A stretch of 24,859 bases of DNA from the NCBI GenBank assembly GCA_937931775.1, contig CALHAQ010000022.1, positions 1 to 24,859 on the forward strand, written 5' to 3'. Under the pieces are notes generated by a model. It was not told the DNA's origin. It did not search any database and saw only the letters and a list, made by a program, of their open reading frames with translations. Positions 9,003 to 16,808 of this stretch are shown here, piece after piece (positions within the stretch are counted from its first letter, which is position 1; each line of letters starts with the position of its first letter). Both the position numbers and the translations under genes were made by a program. This DNA comes from an uncultured Candidatus Altimarinota bacterium. GTDB lineage: Bacteria; Patescibacteriota; Gracilibacteria; BD1-5; UBA6164.

Positions 9003-10487
9003 ATGTGTAAGATTGTTTTTTCTCTATTTATTTCTTTCTCAGTACTGGCTTATATATTCTTAGTTATATTTGCCCAATCTATAGAAACACTTATTACTTT
9101 TCCATGAACAAAGATAAATCTCAAAGAACTTACAAACCATCCTGCAGGTATTATTAATGCAGAATTTTATGATATTCCTTCTAGTAGTGGGAATAATATT
9201 CATGGATTATTTGTAGATAATAATGCTGCTAAAACAGTGTATTACTTTCATGGAAATGGTGCTCCTATGGATCATTTTTATACTGAGATGCGCTATATAG
9301 TTGATCTAGGATATAATCTGATAAGTTATGATTTTCCAGGATATGGGAAGAGTACTGGAGATCCTACTCAATTAGAGGTTTTAAACTTTTCTCATGAATT
9401 CCTAAAAGCCATGAAGTCTGAAAACAATATTCAAAATGAAGATCTTATTATATGGGGATATAGTATAGGAACAGCAGTAGCTATAGATCTAGCTAAAGAT
9501 ATTGAGTTTGATAAGCTAGTTTTATTTGCTCCTCTTGCATCAAGATATGATATGTCACAAAAAATATTTGGTTTTCCGATTCAAAAGTTATTTTTTAGAA
9601 AGAATTCATATATTTCAAAAGAGACTATTAAACATATTCCAAACCCTACTCTGATAGTACATGGTAATAAAGACATTGTCGTCCCTTTTCAACAATGAAA
9701 AACAGTATTTGAAAATTCTCTAGCAGAAGAGAAGTATTTTATTGAAATAGATGGTTTTTGACACTCTCTTATTACAGAAAGATATGGAGAAGTGCTTGCT
9801 GACTCTCTAAAGAGTTTTTTATGAAATCAAAAACTTGAGAGCACAGAAACATTTCTTAGCAAAGAAATAGCATCAAAGCTCCTTTCAAAATTCCAAGCAA
9901 ATTCTTATTTGAGAATGTTGAACTTGAGTCAAGATGATTCATATACAAAGTATGTTGATCCAAAAATATCATTCACTGAATTATGATATATACCGGAAGA
10001 TTTGAGGAGTTTAGAAAGAGAGTTTATTATAGACACCAAAGGAAATGCTCAAATGCGTGAAAAGGCTGCAGAAGCTTTTGAAAAAATGGCTGAAAAATTT
10101 TACACAGATATTTGAAAAAAAATGGTAGTGGTAAGTAGTTACAGAAGCTACAATTATCAATCATGAATAAAAGCTCGATGATGTCCTGATAACCTTTGTG
10201 CACGGGCAGGACATTCAGAGCATCAGTCATGACTAGCAATAGACCTTTGGTCTGCATCGACTCAGTCGTACTGGACTTCTTCGAAGACTCTTTCATCATA
10301 TTATGATTGGCTTATGGAAAATGCTCATAGTTTTTGATTTCATAACCCTTATCAGAATGGGACAGATATCGATGGATACGAAATAGAACCATGGCATTGG
10401 AGATATCTTTGAGAAAAGTTTGCAACTTATCTTCATGACCATGAAATTACTTTTGCTCAGTACTATTATGGAAAGAGTAGGGGATAA
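9003..10487 (+). CDS. Membrane-anchored alpha/beta hydrolase - VanY D,D-carboxypeptidase fusion
   Basis: A 494-residue protein. An N-terminal hydrophobic helix (about 4-25) should anchor it with the catalytic parts outside. Domain 1 (about 50-275) is an alpha/beta hydrolase of the BEM46/YfhR kind: oxyanion region FHGNGAP at 82-88, nucleophile elbow GYSIG with Ser154, Asp224 in HGNKD, and His254 in GFGHS (Gly253 is TGA). Domain 2 (about 320-480) is an LAS-type D-Ala-D-Ala carboxypeptidase (VanY/LdcB family): SSYRS, SEHQSGLAID at 405-414 with zinc ligands His407 and Asp414, and EPWHW with Glu462 and His465. The substrates would be an ester or lipid for domain 1 and peptidoglycan stem peptides for domain 2. 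Both active sites appear intact. An in-frame GTG at 8937 would add a Lys-rich cytoplasmic start (about 22 residues) and is a real alternative. A strong terminator follows. Confidence 0.85.
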
Positions 10488-10514
10488 AAAAAGAACTCTT
10501 TAGAGTTCTTTTTT
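10486..10514. terminator. Bidirectional terminator
   Basis: GAACTC (10493-10498), loop TTTA, GAGTTC (10503-10508), flanked by A7 on the left and T6 on the right. It can stop both the plus-strand fusion gene and the convergent minus-strand sortase operon, whose last stop codon overlaps it. Confidence 0.9.
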
Positions 10515-10803
10515 ATGTGACTTTTTTTTCTTCTTCGATATGAACTTCTTTTTCTACTTCATCCTCTATTTCTTTTTGTAGGAGGATTTGAGTAAGAAGC
10601 TTTTTCTTGTTTTTCTTTTCTTTTTTTTCTATCTTATATCTATGACTCACAATGATACATGGAAATATAATAAATATACAAAGAAGTACCGTAATAATTA
10701 CTCATATAAGTAAGAGTATATCAATACTATTCATAGAGCTTAAATGAGATACACTTTCTAGTACCTCATCAGAGTTTTTGTATATGTAGCTAAATCCTAT
10801 CAT
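10513..10803 (-). CDS. Small single-span membrane protein following the sortase
   Basis: A 96-residue protein, ATG at 10803, TAA overlapping the terminator. Residues about 27-52 are a strongly hydrophobic helix (IDILLLIGVIITVLLCIFII, Gly by TGA), followed by a highly charged Lys- then Glu-rich tail that should be cytoplasmic. I recognise no family. The start codon lies one base after the sortase stop (TAACATG), so translation is probably coupled. It may be a partner of the sortase or an accessory envelope protein; that is inference from position only. Confidence 0.75.
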
Positions 10804-10804
10804 G

Positions 10805-11812
10805 TTATTCTACAGAAATTAATTCACCAGTAAGCACGAGTCTATTGAGTGTGGTACCAATAGGCCAACATGTCATGAGTGTAAGTTTTGACTTATCTTT
10901 TCCATTATTTTTTAACACAGAAACATCACCAGGAGATATTACATTTTTTGTTCGAATCTTGTAAGTATGCTTCTCTTGCCCGTAGTATACAACTACTTCA
11001 TCATCAAAAGTTACATGATCCAGGAGTGCAAATACGTCATTGTAATCTCACTCCATCCATGGGAAGTTTGATGAATGACCGAAGATAAATGAGTTTCCAT
11101 CTTCCCCAGGTTTAGCGCTCCCAGGATATCTAATAACCCCATTTTCTAATTCCTCCATGAATATATCATTAAGCTCATCTATTCATTCAACTTGGGTTTG
11201 TTTGATATCTATGAGTGGTATATTTTTTCAAATTGTTGGAATTATAATCCTATTCTCATAAGGAGTGATTTCTATAGAAAGATCTATTTCTTGAGAGTTA
11301 TTTTCTGCTGTGAGTCTTGAAATAGAATGCATGCTTGGAGTATATTCATATTTTTCAGTTTCATTATCTCAGAGTTGTTTAAAAGTATCTACTTCTCCAG
11401 CTGCAGAGAGATCTTTATCTTCATCTAGACTGGCTGCAGCTACTGACTGTATAAGAGATTTTTTGGTAATTTCCATTTCTTCGGCATATATGATGCTATA
11501 TGCGAGATTCCAGTATGCAGAATAGTTTGCTGCTACCATGAGTACTCCAAAAATACATAATGAAGTAGAGAGATATTTTATGAGAAATACAAAACTTGAT
11601 TTTAAACTATATAAAAATCAGTGAGTTGCTTCTTTTTGTTTTTCAGCAATTTTTATATCCTCTCCTATCTGAACTTCTTCTATTACGAACTCAGAAAAAC
11701 TTTCTGTTGTATTAGAAGTTTCAGGAATATCAGATTTCTGAGTAATATTTTGTATCTGAGAAGTTTCTTCTAAGAGATCAAAAGCCGCAAGAATGTCTTC
11801 GTTTTGTTGCAT
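10805..11812 (-). CDS. Sortase (class D/E-like) with cytoplasmic N-terminal extension
   Basis: A 335-residue membrane transpeptidase. The catalytic triad is visible: His246 in FIFGHSS, Cys315 in TLMTCWP and Arg324 in TLNRL. The core spans about 185-335. Before it come an acidic Q/E/T-rich cytoplasmic stretch (1-65), one membrane helix (about 72-97) and a linker; this is longer than most sortases (about 200-250 residues). Sortases cleave a C-terminal sorting motif and join surface proteins to an amine nucleophile; no LPxTG-like substrate is seen in this window. The ATG at 11812 is chosen over an in-frame TTG at 11881 because a good promoter occupies 11853-11881. The small membrane protein gene follows with coupled spacing. 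Confidence 0.85.
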
Positions 11813-11852
11813 CTGTATATGTTTTTGTTTGTATTTTTGTTTTTGTATATAT

Positions 11853-11881
11853 ATCGTAGCATATTTTCTCTTCTCACGCAA
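11853..11881 (-). promoter_or_regulatory. Promoter of the sortase operon
   Basis: On the minus strand TTGCGT (11881-11876), a 17-nt spacer and TACGAT (11858-11853), preceded by TG one base away (extended -10). Transcription would start near 11846, about 35 nt before the chosen ATG. Confidence 0.5.
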
Positions 11882-11959
11882 AAATATTTAATCTTGATTT
11901 AAGTCTTTTTTTCTTTACTATAGATGCAACTACATACCCCATCGATAAACACCTAAGTT

Positions 11960-12412
11960 ATGCCTAGAAAATACGAAAAAAGCTCAGGTTGAGTCGTATA
12001 CAGAAGACGCGATGGAAAGACACAAATTTTACTGCTTGAGTGGCTCAACTCACGAAAGCAAGTAGAGCTTGTTATTCCAAAGTGAAAAATCGAAGCTTGA
12101 GAGGTTGCAAAAGATACTGCTGTGAGAGAAATCTCAGAAGAAGCAGGAATTCCAATTGACGACCTTGAAATCATCAAATTTGTTACGAAGCTCAGCTATA
12201 CATATACAGCAGGATATCTCAAAGATAATCCAGTTATAGATAAAGACGTATACCTTTTTATTATTAAATACAATGGAACCCAAAAACCAGTTGTCAGAAA
12301 GCAGGAGAGGTTTGTCTGATATAAATGGGTCGATATAGAAAAAGTAAAAGATCTCTCTATACGATTTGACCTGAGTGGAATAATCTATAGAAATAAACCG
12401 TTCTTTATATAA
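11960..12412 (+). CDS. Nudix hydrolase
   Basis: A 150-residue protein, ATG to TAA. The Nudix box GX5EX7REUXEEXGU is perfect at 42-64 (G42, E48, R56, E57, E60, E61, G63). Two of its glycines, G42 and G47, are encoded by TGA, which is good proof of the code. The layout SSGGVVYRR near the N-terminus and a KWVDIEKVKDL segment near the end resemble the NTP/Ap4A-type house-cleaning branch. It hydrolyses a nucleoside diphosphate linked to X; the substrate cannot be told from sequence. It starts divergently from the sortase promoter and is followed 22 nt later by the MBL-like gene. Confidence 0.92.
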
Positions 12413-12434
12413 AAGTAAAAATTAACCATATATT

Positions 12435-12908
12435 ATGATAGAAATAAGTTATAAAAATACATCTACTATCTGTATAAAAAATGCAGACAAAAAAGAAATC
12501 AACTTTGCATTTGAAGACAAGAAAGTATTTCTCGAAGATTTTGATGTATCTCACCCAGGTGAATATGAAAAATCAGGAAACCTCTTAGAGGTAAAAGAGT
12601 ATACAGATATTCTTTTTTATAAATTTCTCGTAGATGGAAAGCACATGTGTATCATCACTGCAGATGCTTTTGATCTGAAAGAAGAAATAGTAAGTTTCTT
12701 TTGAGATGTGGATATACTTATTATTATCGGTACAAAAGATGCAGTAAAAATATTTGAAAATATTGAAGCTAAAGCTGTTATTCCTTATGGAGAAGGAAAG
12801 GATATATTCCTCAATACTCTTGGTCAACACCCAGAAGCTCTCAAGGTAGCAAAAATAGGATCTGACCTCGATGGGGATAGAACAGAATTTATCAATCTAG
12901 AGGGCTAA
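12435..12908 (+). CDS. Degenerate UlaG-like metallo-beta-lactamase-fold protein
   Basis: A 157-residue protein, about two thirds of the usual UlaG-like length. DFDVSHPGEYEKSGN at 35-49 and GDVDILIIIGTKD at 90-102 followed by AKAVIPYGE match the family pattern (PGEYEVKG, then GxVDILxIPVGG and PKxVIPMHY). The zinc-binding HxHxDH motif is absent, as are the later His ligands, so it is unlikely to be a metallohydrolase. It may be a binding or structural protein. The stop TAA overlaps the ATG of the next gene by one base (TAATG), so the two are translationally coupled. Confidence 0.7.
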
Positions 12909-13150
12909 TGTTTAAGTTTATAGTTTCACGTTTCATATCCAAAGACAGAGCTCTAGATATGCTCTGAGATCATGAGGAGAAGATAACAGAGTTTTCGCAG
13001 AAAAATGAGCATCTCTCATCGGTTGTAAAAACTGGATTCAAAATTTGGTCTATATGGAAAGCTCTTATTCTTATATGGTGGTGATTTCTCCTATTTTTGT
13101 TTCTGTGAGCATGATATATAGCATATCTTGTAATTTCAAAATTTATATAA
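12908..13150 (+). CDS. Small membrane protein coupled to the MBL-like gene
   Basis: An 80-residue protein, ATG overlapping the previous stop. Residues 1-45 are polar with a short helical, charged region; about 47-77 form one or two hydrophobic segments (KALILIWWGFLLFLFLGAGY, with three TGA glycines). No family is recognised. Coupled translation with the degenerate MBL-fold protein suggests they act together at the membrane. Confidence 0.7.
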
Positions 13151-13180
13151 AAAACTCTTAGAAATTTCTAAGAGTTTTTA
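13149..13180. terminator. Palindromic terminator, copy 1
   Basis: A perfect 20-bp palindrome CTCTTAGAAATTTCTAAGAG (13155-13174) flanked by A on the left and T5 on the right. It follows the TAA of the small membrane protein. The same 30-base unit (A5, palindrome, T5) occurs again at 13749-13778. Confidence 0.85.
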
Positions 13181-13276
13181 TTTAAGAAATAAGTTTTAGG
13201 TTGTAATAATTATCAATTGTTGACATACATCTAATATTACTTAATATACACGTTAGATATTAAATAAGTTATATAT

Positions 13277-13750
13277 ATGAGTAGTCCAGATAAACAAGAA
13301 TGGGTAGAAATAAGAGATAATTTTTTTCCAATCACAGAGATATTAACTCCTCTTACAAGTCTTATAATGGAGAATACTTCTAGAAAATTAGTTTTTAATT
13401 TAAATGATTTAGACCATCCTAATATAATTCAAAGAGCAGTTGAATTTTCCAAAAATCAAACAGGAGTTCCGTATAATCATGCAATTTTAAAAAAATATAT
13501 GCCAGATACTCCGAGTGCTGCATATGAGAGACATGTAGATCCAAAATCTGTGAGTAATGCACCACTTTTTTTATGTACCTTTGATGGAACTGCTACATTT
13601 GATATTTGGGATGATGATAATATGAAAACAACTTATGATTCAAAACCTAATAGACTTATGCTTGCAAATGAGCACTTGGATCATAGAGTTTCTCCTCCCA
13701 CAAACGAATCATGAATTCGCTCTTTATTATTCTTAGGTATAAAAAAATAA
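13277..13750 (+). CDS. 2OG-Fe(II) oxygenase-like protein
   Basis: A 157-residue protein, ATG to TAA. The C-terminal half shows the iron and cosubstrate signature of the 2-oxoglutarate dioxygenase double-stranded beta-helix: HxD at His86/Asp88 (YERHVDP), the distal His136 in LDHRVSPP, and Arg148 twelve residues later (GIRSLLFLG), the usual spacing for the residue that binds the 2OG carboxylate. The N-terminal half is helical and not assigned. Relatives hydroxylate proteins or small molecules; no substrate is suggested by the neighbours. The gene stands alone between two copies of an identical terminator palindrome, with about 125 nt of AT-rich leader. Only one TGA glycine is present, near the end (TCA TGA ATT). 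Confidence 0.65.
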
Positions 13751-13779
13751 AAACTCTTAGAAATTTCTAAGAGTTTTTT
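13749..13779. terminator. Palindromic terminator, copy 2
   Basis: The same 20-bp palindrome as at 13155-13174 (here 13754-13773), with A5 before and T6 after. It can stop the oxygenase gene on the plus strand and the tRNA-Gln transcript on the minus strand. Confidence 0.85.
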
Positions 13780-13788
13780 AATGCTTTA

Positions 13789-13862
13789 TGGTTCGGGATG
13801 TAGGGATCGAACCTACGATGAGGGATTCAGAGTCCCTTGCCTTACCACTTGGCCAATCCCGA
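13789..13862 (-). tRNA. tRNA-Gln (CTG)
   Basis: A cloverleaf of 74 nt with an encoded CCA: acceptor TCGGGAT paired with ATCCCGA, anticodon stem AGGGA/TCCCT, loop CTCTGAA giving anticodon CTG, and the T-loop GGTTCGATCC. Confidence 0.92.
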
Positions 13863-13871
13863 ATGGAAAAT

Positions 13872-13905
13872 AAAACTGAGAAATCACGAATGACATCTCA
13901 GTTTT
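13872..13905. terminator. Terminator after rplL
   Basis: A perfect 10-bp stem AAAACTGAGA (13872-13881) with TCTCAGTTTT (13896-13905), loop of 14 nt, and T-rich DNA on the minus strand beyond. It ends the rplJ-rplL transcript; tRNA-Gln lies just downstream. Confidence 0.75.
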
Positions 13906-13918
13906 ATTATATGAAAAA

Positions 13919-14296
13919 CTATTTAAGTTCAACAGTTGCTCCAGCTTCTTCAAGTTTAGCTTTGATTTCTTCAGCTTCATCTTTTGATGCTTGTTCTTTC
14001 ACTGTTCCACCGTTATCAACGATATCTTTCGCTTCTTTCAGTCCAAGACCAGTAATTTCTTTAACTACTTTAATTACTGCGATCTTTTGACCACCAGCAG
14101 CAGTAAGTACTACATCAAATGCAGATGGACCTGCGTCTTCAGCACCACCAGCAGCACCTCCAGCCATCATAACAGGAGCAGCAGCAGATACACCAAACTC
14201 TTCTTCCATAGCAGTTACAAGATCGTTAAGTTCAACGATTGTAAGTTCTTTTACTAAGTCCATTACCTTAGCAGCGTTTTTTGATAATTCAGCCAT
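13919..14296 (-). CDS. rplL: 50S ribosomal protein L7/L12
   Basis: A 125-residue protein, ATG at 14296 and TAG stop. It forms the ribosomal stalk that recruits translation GTPases. The N-terminal dimerisation part (LVKELTIVELNDLV), an Ala/Gly-rich hinge near 38-55 and the C-terminal domain (AFDVVLTAAGGQKIAVIKVV...GLGLKEAKDIV) are all present at the usual length. It follows rplJ on the same strand, 170 nt downstream, in the standard order. Confidence 0.98.
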   Translation of the reverse strand: MAELSKNAAKVMDLVKELTIVELNDLVTAMEEEFGVSAAAPVMMAGGAAGGAEDAGPSAFDVVLTAAGGQKIAVIKVVKEITGLGLKEAKDIVDNGGTVKEQASKDEAEEIKAKLEEAGATVELK

Positions 14297-14351
14297 TTTG
14301 TAGGGAGATTATAAAAATAAAAATTAATTCTTGTAGAAATTTTGTTCAATA

Positions 14352-14452
14352 TCCCTGTTAGGGAAGTATCTCCATTTTTGAGATACTGAATACAGCTCTA
14401 CAAGCTCTAGTTATAAACTAGTGATATTTCCTGAGAATCTCTCAGGAAATAT
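14352..14452 (-). ncRNA. Cluster of hairpins between rplJ and rplL
   Basis: Four perfect inverted repeats lie in a row: 14352-14356/14360-14364 (5 bp), 14366-14372/14380-14386 (7 bp), 14407-14412/14416-14421 (6 bp) and 14424-14436/14440-14452 (13 bp). None has a following T-run, so they look like mRNA processing or stability structures that set rplL above rplJ. The type is inferred. Confidence 0.5.
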
Positions 14453-14466
14453 ATACTAAGCTATAA

Positions 14467-15162
14467 TTATGCAGCTTTCTCTTCTTCTTTTTTCTCTTCA
14501 GCATGAGCTTCAGGAGCTTTTTCTTCAGTTTTAGGGGCTTCCTCAGTCTTCACTTCTTCAGCAGGAGCAGCTTCTTCTTTTTTCTCTTCAACTTTTGGAG
14601 CTTCTTCTTTTGCTTCAGCAGGAGCAGCTTCACCATCTAGTTCAGAAACCTTAGTTTTACCAGTAGATTCAACCTCTTTAGCAGCAGCATCAAACCATCT
14701 TGCAAGTCCTGATAGAGGAGATTGCATAGACCCAACAAGTCTCCCAAGAAGTGTTTCTCTTGATGGCATAGCAGCTATAGTCTTTGTCGTTTCGTTATCA
14801 TTGAGCTCACCTTCAAATATTGAGATAGCCCAAGAGACTTTTTCTCCTTTTGTACTTTTCACAAGATCATTCACCTTTCCAAGACCAGCTACTGCATCAT
14901 CATTGCTACATACAGCTCCTATTTGACCAGGAAGATCACTCAGATCTACCTCGATATCAAGAGCATCTTTTAGAGCTCTCTTAATAAGCGTCTTTTTTGC
15001 AAGTGTGTAACTCGCGTTTACCTCTCTCAGAGCATTTCTTAAGTCCCCAAACTCAGCTACTGTGAGTGTGTTTGTAGATGCAAAACCAATAGATTTAGCT
15101 TCTTTGAATTTCATCACAAGGTCAGCAAGTATATCAGCTTTTTGTTGTTTTGTAACAGCCAT
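14467..15162 (-). CDS. rplJ: 50S ribosomal protein L10
   Basis: A 231-residue protein, ATG at 15162 and TAA stop. The L10 body (1-165) is standard: KADILADLVMKFKEA, SYTLAKKTLIKRALKD and SPLSGLARWFDAAAKE near the helix that holds L12 dimers. The usual bacterial length is about 165-180; here about 55 more residues follow, made of repeated A/P/E/K units (EEKKEEAAPAEE, EEAPKTEEKAPE). This acidic low-complexity tail is not needed for the fold. The transcript begins with an L10 leader and an attenuator-like hairpin. Confidence 0.97.
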   Translation of the reverse strand: MAVTKQQKADILADLVMKFKEAKSIGFASTNTLTVAEFGDLRNALREVNASYTLAKKTLIKRALKDALDIEVDLSDLPGQIGAVCSNDDAVAGLGKVNDLVKSTKGEKVSWAISIFEGELNDNETTKTIAAMPSRETLLGRLVGSMQSPLSGLARWFDAAAKEVESTGKTKVSELDGEAAPAEAKEEAPKVEEKKEEAAPAEEVKTEEAPKTEEKAPEAHAEEKKEEEKAA

Positions 15163-15211
15163 TTTTCTTTTAATAACAAAATATAAGTATCCTTGAATTC
15201 ATATATAAAAA

Positions 15212-15237
15212 ATCTCTCTTGCGAGAGCAAGAGAGAT
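15212..15237 (-). terminator. Attenuator-like terminator in the rplJ leader
   Basis: A perfect 11-bp stem ATCTCTCTTGC (15212-15222) with GCAAGAGAGAT (15227-15237), loop of 4, followed on the minus strand by T6. It stands between the L10 leader and the rplJ ATG, where a partial terminator could set the ratio to upstream transcription. Confidence 0.8.
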
Positions 15238-15264
15238 AATATTAGTGCTTTGAAAAAGTTCTAA

Positions 15265-15325
15265 ATTTTCTCATCTTTCGTCTCGGTAGGTCTTACGCTT
15301 CTTAGCCTACGGTCTTAAACAAAAA
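15265..15325 (-). ncRNA. Ribosomal L10 leader
   Basis: The minus-strand sequence AAGACCGTAGGCTAAGAAGC followed by GTAAGACCTACCGAGACGAAAG matches the conserved core of the L10 leader, where the CCGTAGG strand pairs with CCTACCG. The L10(L12)4 complex binds it to repress its own operon. Boundaries are approximate. Confidence 0.8.
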
Positions 15326-15341
15326 TATGAATACAGGAAAG

Positions 15342-15368
15342 ATTATATGAAATATTATTTTATGTCAA
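15342..15368 (-). promoter_or_regulatory. Promoter of the rplJ-rplL operon
   Basis: TTGACA (15368-15363) and TATAAT (15347-15342), both perfect, but only 15 nt apart on the minus strand. Transcription would start near 15335, just before the L10 leader. Confidence 0.65.
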
Positions 15369-15380
15369 ATATTTTTATTC

Positions 15381-15731
15381 TTAAATCAAACCATATTGTA
15401 TTAGAGCATCTTTCCATAATAATTCTTTATTGGTATTTAGATGTCATCTTATTATTTTAGTAAGTTTTTGTTGATCTAATACCTTATTTTCAAATATTTT
15501 TTCGAACTCTAAAGAATCCTTTTGACTCATTGATTTGAATTTTTTAGTTGAAAAAAATCTTTGTTTTGGTTCACAACATCCATAGCCATCGAATGAAATT
15601 CTTTTGATACAAATTTTATCTTTCTTATCTTTGTTGAAATCTATATACACAGAACTATCTAAGCATCCTACTATATAATCTGCCATTCTCGAATTTGGCA
15701 TATGAGCCATAAAAAAGTTTAGTTCATTCAT
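15381..15731 (-). CDS. Hypothetical protein
   Basis: A 116-residue protein, ATG at 15731 and TAA at 15383-15381, with one TGA read as Gly near the C-terminus. It is soluble, Lys-rich and contains a YGCCEP motif at about residues 50-55 preceded by IKRISFDG. No family is recognised. It lies 52 nt after yafQ on the same strand, so it might ride on the toxin-antitoxin transcript, and its end runs into the rplJ promoter region. Confidence 0.6.
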
Positions 15732-15783
15732 TTTTATACTGTATTAAGGATTTTTTTACATTTCTCTCTTACGCGTATATAAT

Positions 15784-16053
15784 TTATCTAAATAAATCAC
15801 TATGTGAGCCTGTTCTACGTAAAATTATTTCATTATCTATCAGTTCGTAAATCAGAAGCCAATCAGGTTCTATATGACATTCCCAATATCATAAGTATTC
15901 TCAAACGAGCTTATGGGATTTATATTTTTTAGGAAGTACTGTGTCTGAAACAAGATACTGCAAGGTACTAATAAATTTTTCTTCTGAAACACGTCGTTTT
16001 TTTAATCGCTTGTAATCTCTCTTAAAGAGATTTGTTTGAACTATTTTTCTCAT
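15784..16053 (-). CDS. yafQ: YafQ-type mRNA interferase toxin
   Basis: An 89-residue RelE-superfamily ribosome-dependent endoribonuclease. The E. coli YafQ active-site set is fully conserved with a constant offset of three: His47, His60, Asp64, Trp65, His84 and Phe88, within HKLVGEY, ECHIEPDWLLIY and TGSHSDLF. Two glycines (51 and 55) are TGA, so the toxin cannot be made in a standard-code cell without truncation. Its ATG is one base after the antitoxin stop, the usual coupled arrangement. Confidence 0.93.
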
Positions 16054-16054
16054 T

Positions 16055-16321
16055 TTATGAATTTAAATCGGTCATAAGGTCGTCAATAGTTTCAAATCTA
16101 GGATAAGCAGAAACATCTTCATTGAGAGCTGCTATTGTTTCTTCATTTGGAATCTTGAGATCCAAAGGAAGTCCTCTTTGACGAACAATCTGCGTGTAAA
16201 ACATACTAATAGCCTGAGATGGTTTAATTCCAAGTTCAGAGAGTATTGCATCTCCTTTACTTTTTAAATCACTATTGATTCGAGAACTAATACGAGCTTC
16301 TTTTTGTAGAGTAGTTGCCAT
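16055..16321 (-). CDS. dinJ: DinJ/RelB-family antitoxin
   Basis: An 88-residue protein from ATG 16321 (MATTLQKEARISSR). The N-terminal ribbon-helix-helix part (about 7-50, ISSRINSDLKSKGDAILSEL, then GIKPSQAISMFYTQI) binds DNA and dimerises; the C-terminal part with NEETIAALNE should wrap the YafQ toxin. A longer reading from 16363 is rejected because it would begin inside the promoter. The gene directly precedes yafQ, and the operator lies just upstream. Confidence 0.93.
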   Translation of the reverse strand: MATTLQKEARISSRINSDLKSKGDAILSELGIKPSQAISMFYTQIVRQRGLPLDLKIPNEETIAALNEDVSAYPRFETIDDLMTDLNS

Positions 16322-16351
16322 AATTATTAGATTAATTAAATATATGTTCAT

Positions 16352-16380
16352 ATTGTACACCAATTGGTTATTTTTGTCAA
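16352..16380 (-). promoter_or_regulatory. dinJ-yafQ promoter with operator
   Basis: TTGACA (16380-16375), a 17-nt spacer and TACAAT (16357-16352) on the minus strand. The spacer holds a perfect 10-bp palindrome ACCAATTGGT (16359-16368), well placed to be the site through which the antitoxin complex represses its own operon. Confidence 0.7.
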
Positions 16381-16390
16381 AAAATTATAT

Positions 16391-16416
16391 AAAAAAATCC
16401 CAGAATTATTCTGAGA
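16391..16416 (-). terminator. Terminator after rpmE
   Basis: A short stem around CAGAA-TTA-TTCTG (16401-16413), extended by partly paired flanks, is followed on the minus strand by seven T (16397-16391). Confidence 0.6.
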
Positions 16417-16437
16417 CTTTTTATTTATCCTAAATGA

Positions 16438-16665
16438 TTATTTCTTCTTTTTTGCCATTTCTTCCATTTTCTTTTGACGTGCGTAGAATTTATCAACAGC
16501 ACCAGTCTTAAGAATACGTTTTTCACCAGTATAGTGAGGATGACAGTTTGAGCAGATTTCCACTCTTATTTCTTCGTCTTTTACCGTAGAATCTACAGGG
16601 AAAGTGTTTCCACATGAACATACTACTTTTACTTGTTTTGAATCTGGGTGTATACCTGTTTTCAT
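16438..16665 (-). CDS. rpmE: 50S ribosomal protein L31 (zinc-binding form)
   Basis: A 75-residue protein from ATG 16665 (MKTGIHPDSK). Four cysteines C16, C18, C38 and C41 (CSC and CSNC) make this the zinc-binding C+ form, and HPHYTG is the family signature. The Lys-rich tail is normal. Longer in-frame readings to 16734 are not supported by any homology. It lies 143 nt after tRNA-Leu and may be transcribed from the tRNA promoter. Confidence 0.97.
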   Translation of the reverse strand: MKTGIHPDSKQVKVVCSCGNTFPVDSTVKDEEIRVEICSNCHPHYTGEKRILKTGAVDKFYARQKKMEEMAKKKK

Positions 16666-16808
16666 AGTTTCTTGTTTTACTTGCCCGCTTAATACGTAGC
16701 AAAAATGTAAGATATTGGTTGGAACGTGTAGCATCTTCGCTTTCGCTCGATGTAACTTTCCTTCCGATTCGCTCTCGCTTATCGCAAGAGAAACTTAATT
16801 TTGGAATT

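Noticed and set aside
11812..11881. Sortase start at TTG 11881
   Set aside because: The TTG is part of a -35 box and the -10 box follows at 11858-11853, so this stretch is promoter; ATG 11812 is preferred.
16321..16363. Longer DinJ reading from 16363
   Set aside because: It would begin inside the -10 region of the operon; the family N-terminus matches the ATG at 16321.
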